Of a stretch of DNA of 64,000 nt, positions 61,627-64,000 are shown in pieces. Position numbers and translations under genes: made by a program. The DNA comes from Acidisphaera sp. L21 (GTDB lineage: Bacteria > Pseudomonadota > Alphaproteobacteria > Acetobacterales > Acetobacteraceae): the NCBI RefSeq assembly GCF_009765685.1, contig NZ_LMUY01000070.1:56981-120980 (forward strand). Direction: 5' to 3'. Below the pieces are notes generated by a model. The model made no database searches. It saw nothing but the letters and a program-made list of their open reading frames with translations, and had not been told where the DNA came from. How positions within the stretch are numbered: the first letter of the stretch is position 1; every line of letters begins with the position of its first letter.

Positions 61627-63504
61627 GTGAGCGGGACCAAGGACAACGGCCGGTCGGAAGACTTCAAGCGCGCAACGGCCGGCGCGCTGCGGGCGATGGC
61701 ACGCACGGCCGATGTGCAGGTGGCGTTTCAACCCGGACCATCCGGCGTGGTGGGCCGTCGTGCTCGCCTCCCCTTGCCGACCCGCGCCCTTCCGCCGGGT
61801 GAGATGGCGAAGCTGCGCGGTGCCGCCGACAGTGTCGCATTCCGTCTGCGCCACCATGACGAATCCGTCCACGCCGCCCGGTCGCCCGCGCCGCGCGAGG
61901 CAAAAGACGTGTACGACGCGCTGGAGCAGGCCCGGGTCGAAACCGTCGGCTCCCAGCACATGGCCGGCGCCGCCGCCAATCTGCGCGCCCGCCTGGCCGA
62001 GGAATGCGAGGCAGAAGGCTACGACCGGATGACCCGGCGTGATCAACTGCCCCTCCCCGCTGCCCTCTCGCTGCTGATCCGCGAGCGCATGAGTGGCCAG
62101 CCGTCCCCTGAATCCGCCACCCGCATCCTGGACACCTGGCGCAACTCACTGGGCCCGGAGGCGGAGGCGGCGATGACCGCCATGGCCGCCTCCAGCAACG
62201 ACCAGACCGAGTTCACCCGGGCCGCGCGCAAGCTGCTGGCCGCGATGAACTTGGCCGAGGCCGAGGTGGAAGCCGAGCCAGACAACGAGGAAGAGGAAGG
62301 CGAGGAAGGCGGCGAGCAGGCCGGCACCCAGGACAACAGCCAAGACAGCCAGGGCGAGAGCCAGTCCGAGCAGGACAACACGCTGGGCCAGCAGCCGGAA
62401 CAGATCGAAGGCCAGGCCTCCGAGGATGAAGGCGAGCAGGGCGAGGACGAGGAGGCCGCCGCCGCCGAGGGCGACGAAAAGCCCGGCGGCCCGCAGCAAC
62501 GCCGCGAACGACCGGCGACCGACGACCACAGCGCTTACCGCGCGTTCAGCAAGGCGAACGACGAGGAGGTCCATGCCGACGACCTGTGCGACCCGGAAGA
62601 GCTGAACCGGCTGCGCCAGCAACTGGACCAGCAGTTGCAGCACCTGCAGGGCGTGGTCAGCAAGCTCGCCAACCGGCTGCAGCGCCGCCTGATGGCGCAG
62701 CAGACCCGCGCGTGGGAGTTCGATCTGGAGGAAGGTCAGCTCGATGCCGGGCGCCTGGCGCGGATTATCGTCAACCCCATGCTGTCGCTGTCCTACAAGC
62801 GGGAGCGCGAGACGGAATTCCGCGATACCGTCGTCACTCTGCTGATCGACAACAGCGGCTCGATGCGCGGCCGCCCGATCACCGTGGCCGCCATGTGCGG
62901 CGACATCCTGGCCCGCACACTGGAACGCTGCTCCGTCAAGGTCGAGATCCTGGGCTTCACCACCCGCGCCTGGAAAGGCGGACAGTCGCGCGAGCGGTGG
63001 GTCACCGAGGGAAAGCCCCGCAATCCGGGCCGTCTGAACGATCTGCGCCACATCATCTACAAGCCCGCCGACGCCCCATGGCGTCGCGCCCGCAAGAACC
63101 TCGGCCTGATGCTGCGCGAGGGCCTTCTGAAGGAGAACATCGACGGCGAGGCGCTGCAATGGGCCTATCGCCGCCTCGTCTCCCGGCCGGAGCGTCGGCG
63201 GATCCTGATGGTGATCAGCGATGGCGCCCCGGTCGATGACAGCACGCTGTCGGTCAACCCAGGCAACTACCTGGAGCGGCATCTGCGTGAAGTGATCCGC
63301 GAGATCGAAAGCCGTGATTTCGTCGAACTCGTCGCCATCGGCATCGGCCATGACGTGACCCGCTATTACCGCCGTGCCGTGACCATCGTGGATGCGGAGG
63401 AACTGGGCGGCACCGTCATGAAGAAGCTCGCCGAGTTATTCGACGAGGACATGGCCGCAGCATGGGCTCGCGCCGCTATGGAGCGGGCGCCGCTCGTCGC
63501 CTAA
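61627..63504 (+). CDS. cobT: Cobaltochelatase subunit CobT
   Basis: CobT is the von Willebrand A-containing partner of CobS; the pair resembles ChlI/ChlD. The 625-residue product from the GTG at 61627 has an N-terminal domain, an acidic low-complexity linker (residues ~210-290, rich in E, D, Q), and a C-terminal VWA domain with the MIDAS motif [13 protein letters not shown] (D408). The linker is typical of CobT/ChlD. The GTG start is chosen because the open frame upstream overlaps cobS. CobN is not in the window. Confidence 0.95.
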   Translation: MSGTKDNGRSEDFKRATAGALRAMARTADVQVAFQPGPSGVVGRRARLPLPTRALPPGEMAKLRGAADSVAFRLRHHDESVHAARSPAPREAKDVYDALEQARVETVGSQHMAGAAANLRARLAEECEAEGYDRMTRRDQLPLPAALSLLIRERMSGQPSPESATRILDTWRNSLGPEAEAAMTAMAASSNDQTEFTRAARKLLAAMNLAEAEVEAEPDNEEEEGEEGGEQAGTQDNSQDSQGESQSEQDNTLGQQPEQIEGQASEDEGEQGEDEEAAAAEGDEKPGGPQQRRERPATDDHSAYRAFSKANDEEVHADDLCDPEELNRLRQQLDQQLQHLQGVVSKLANRLQRRLMAQQTRAWEFDLEEGQLDAGRLARIIVNPMLSLSYKRERETEFRDTVVTLLIDNSGSMRGRPITVAAMCGDILARTLERCSVKVEILGFTTRAWKGGQSRERWVTEGKPRNPGRLNDLRHIIYKPADAPWRRARKNLGLMLREGLLKENIDGEALQWAYRRLVSRPERRRILMVISDGAPVDDSTLSVNPGNYLERHLREVIREIESRDFVELVAIGIGHDVTRYYRRAVTIVDAEELGGTVMKKLAELFDEDMAAAWARAAMERAPLVA

Positions 63505-63513
63505 GGCCCTTCT

Positions 63514-64000
63514 GTGCCGCAACCGCCGCCGCCGCTCGAACCCGGGCACGTCAACGCGCGTCCAAGCCAGCCGCTAGCGCCCCGCCCCTCCAGGCGGCGG
63601 CGTTTGCTGCGGCCGACGTTGATCGTCGTCTCGATCCTGGTGCACTTGCTGCTGCTGGCGGCGTTCTTCCTGCTGCAGCCACCGGCACCAACGGGTATGG
63701 AACCCACGGATTCGGACGACGTGGCGGTGACGTTCGCGTCTGCCACCAGCGACCAACCACCCTCGACAACGACGTCATCGTCCCAGCAATCCGCCCCTTC
63801 GGTCGCCAAGGGCAATCCGCTCGCCCCCGACACGGCGCCAACCAGCCCATCGACGGACCTGCCGCCACCGCCACCACCGCCGAGCGAACCACCGCCACCA
63901 GAAACGCCGCCGCCCGTTCCAGAAACGCCACCACCGCCGCCGGTGCCCCCAACCCCCACGCCACCAACGCCGACGCCGACGCCCACTCCACCGCCTCCGG
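63514..64000 (+). CDS. Proline-rich, TonB-like membrane-anchored protein (partial, runs off window)
   Basis: An uninterrupted frame of 162 codons follows the GTG at 63514, which has a TAAGG site 7 nt upstream and begins 9 bp after cobT. A short basic N-terminus (SRRRRLLRPT) is followed by one membrane helix (LIVVSILVHLLLLAAFFLLQ), then a Ser/Thr/Pro-rich region ending in long runs of PPP, PTP and PET repeats. This is the plan of TonB and related energy-transducing proteins; the C-terminal beta domain that would prove it is beyond the edge. Next to cobST a role in B12 uptake is possible. Confidence 0.72.
   Translation, partial: MPQPPPPLEPGHVNARPSQPLAPRPSRRRRLLRPTLIVVSILVHLLLLAAFFLLQPPAPTGMEPTDSDDVAVTFASATSDQPPSTTTSSSQQSAPSVAKGNPLAPDTAPTSPSTDLPPPPPPPSEPPPPETPPPVPETPPPPPVPPTPTPPTPTPTPTPPPP

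Noticed and set aside
62146..63351. A 401-residue minus-strand open frame
   Set aside because: It is the reverse of cobT, including its acidic linker, which gives a Leu/Val-rich shadow that imitates a membrane protein.

Overview
The window looks like chromosomal DNA of a GC-rich alphaproteobacterium, most likely Rhodospirillales/Acetobacteraceae. Evidence: a CcrM-type adenine methyltransferase, a PopZ polar organiser, the aerobic cobaltochelatase pair CobS-CobT downstream of bolA and a DnaJ-like gene, a DUF1127 protein, and the order pcm-tolC-popZ-valS. The family-level placement is an inference from gene content, not a database match.

Layout. 1-879: 5' part of a PAS-GGDEF protein whose GGDEF signature is degenerate. 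948-3827: leftward run zur-birA-hisF-hisE-HIT, with a 13-bp Zur-box-like palindrome between zur and the divergent radical SAM gene. 3965-6934: splB-like gene, rnhB and ccrM, rightward. 6941-17031: leftward housekeeping block (cupin, ilvD, TPR-GT25 fusion, valS, popZ, tolC, pcm, class-V aminotransferase). 17077-21442: leftward glycosylation operon of a TPR protein, two group-1 glycosyltransferases and a coiled-coil protein, with overlapping ends.

21757-36317: a 14.5-kb genomic island in tRNA-Cys. A 51-bp perfect direct repeat (inside a 135-bp imperfect one) brackets it. The left copy is only the 5' 42 nt of tRNA-Cys; the intact tRNA lies at the right end. Matching TGGGACA pairs with 11-bp periodicity lie near both ends, as expected for integrase arm sites. 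Cargo: tyrosine integrase, an Xis-like small protein, an archaeo-eukaryotic-type primase and a separate PriCT-2/P4-type helicase overlapping by ATGA, a repeat-rich intergenic region, an ISAzo13-like IS, small lipoprotein and secreted genes, and a defence-like cluster (AbiV-like gene, DUF262 + HEPN pair, HNH endonuclease). No capsid or portal gene is seen, so a phage-satellite-like or integrative element is the best reading. The DUF262-HEPN pair is the strongest candidate for a little-characterised system.

36465-46345: a polytopic membrane protein, an FKBP isomerase, tRNA-Leu and tRNA-Asn, a decayed integrase and a small membrane ORF, then an isolated phnM-DUF1045-phnN group, ggt and glmS. 46345-64000: core genes glmU, gph, rpmB, a GNAT gene, dcd, murA, an SDR, an esterase, mlaC-mlaA, metF, pepP, DUF1127, prmA, a ribbon-helix-helix gene, bolA, a DnaJ-like gene, cobS, cobT, and a proline-rich TonB-like gene cut by the window end. 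The island is visibly richer in A+T than its flanks, above all at 33.1-34.8 kb.
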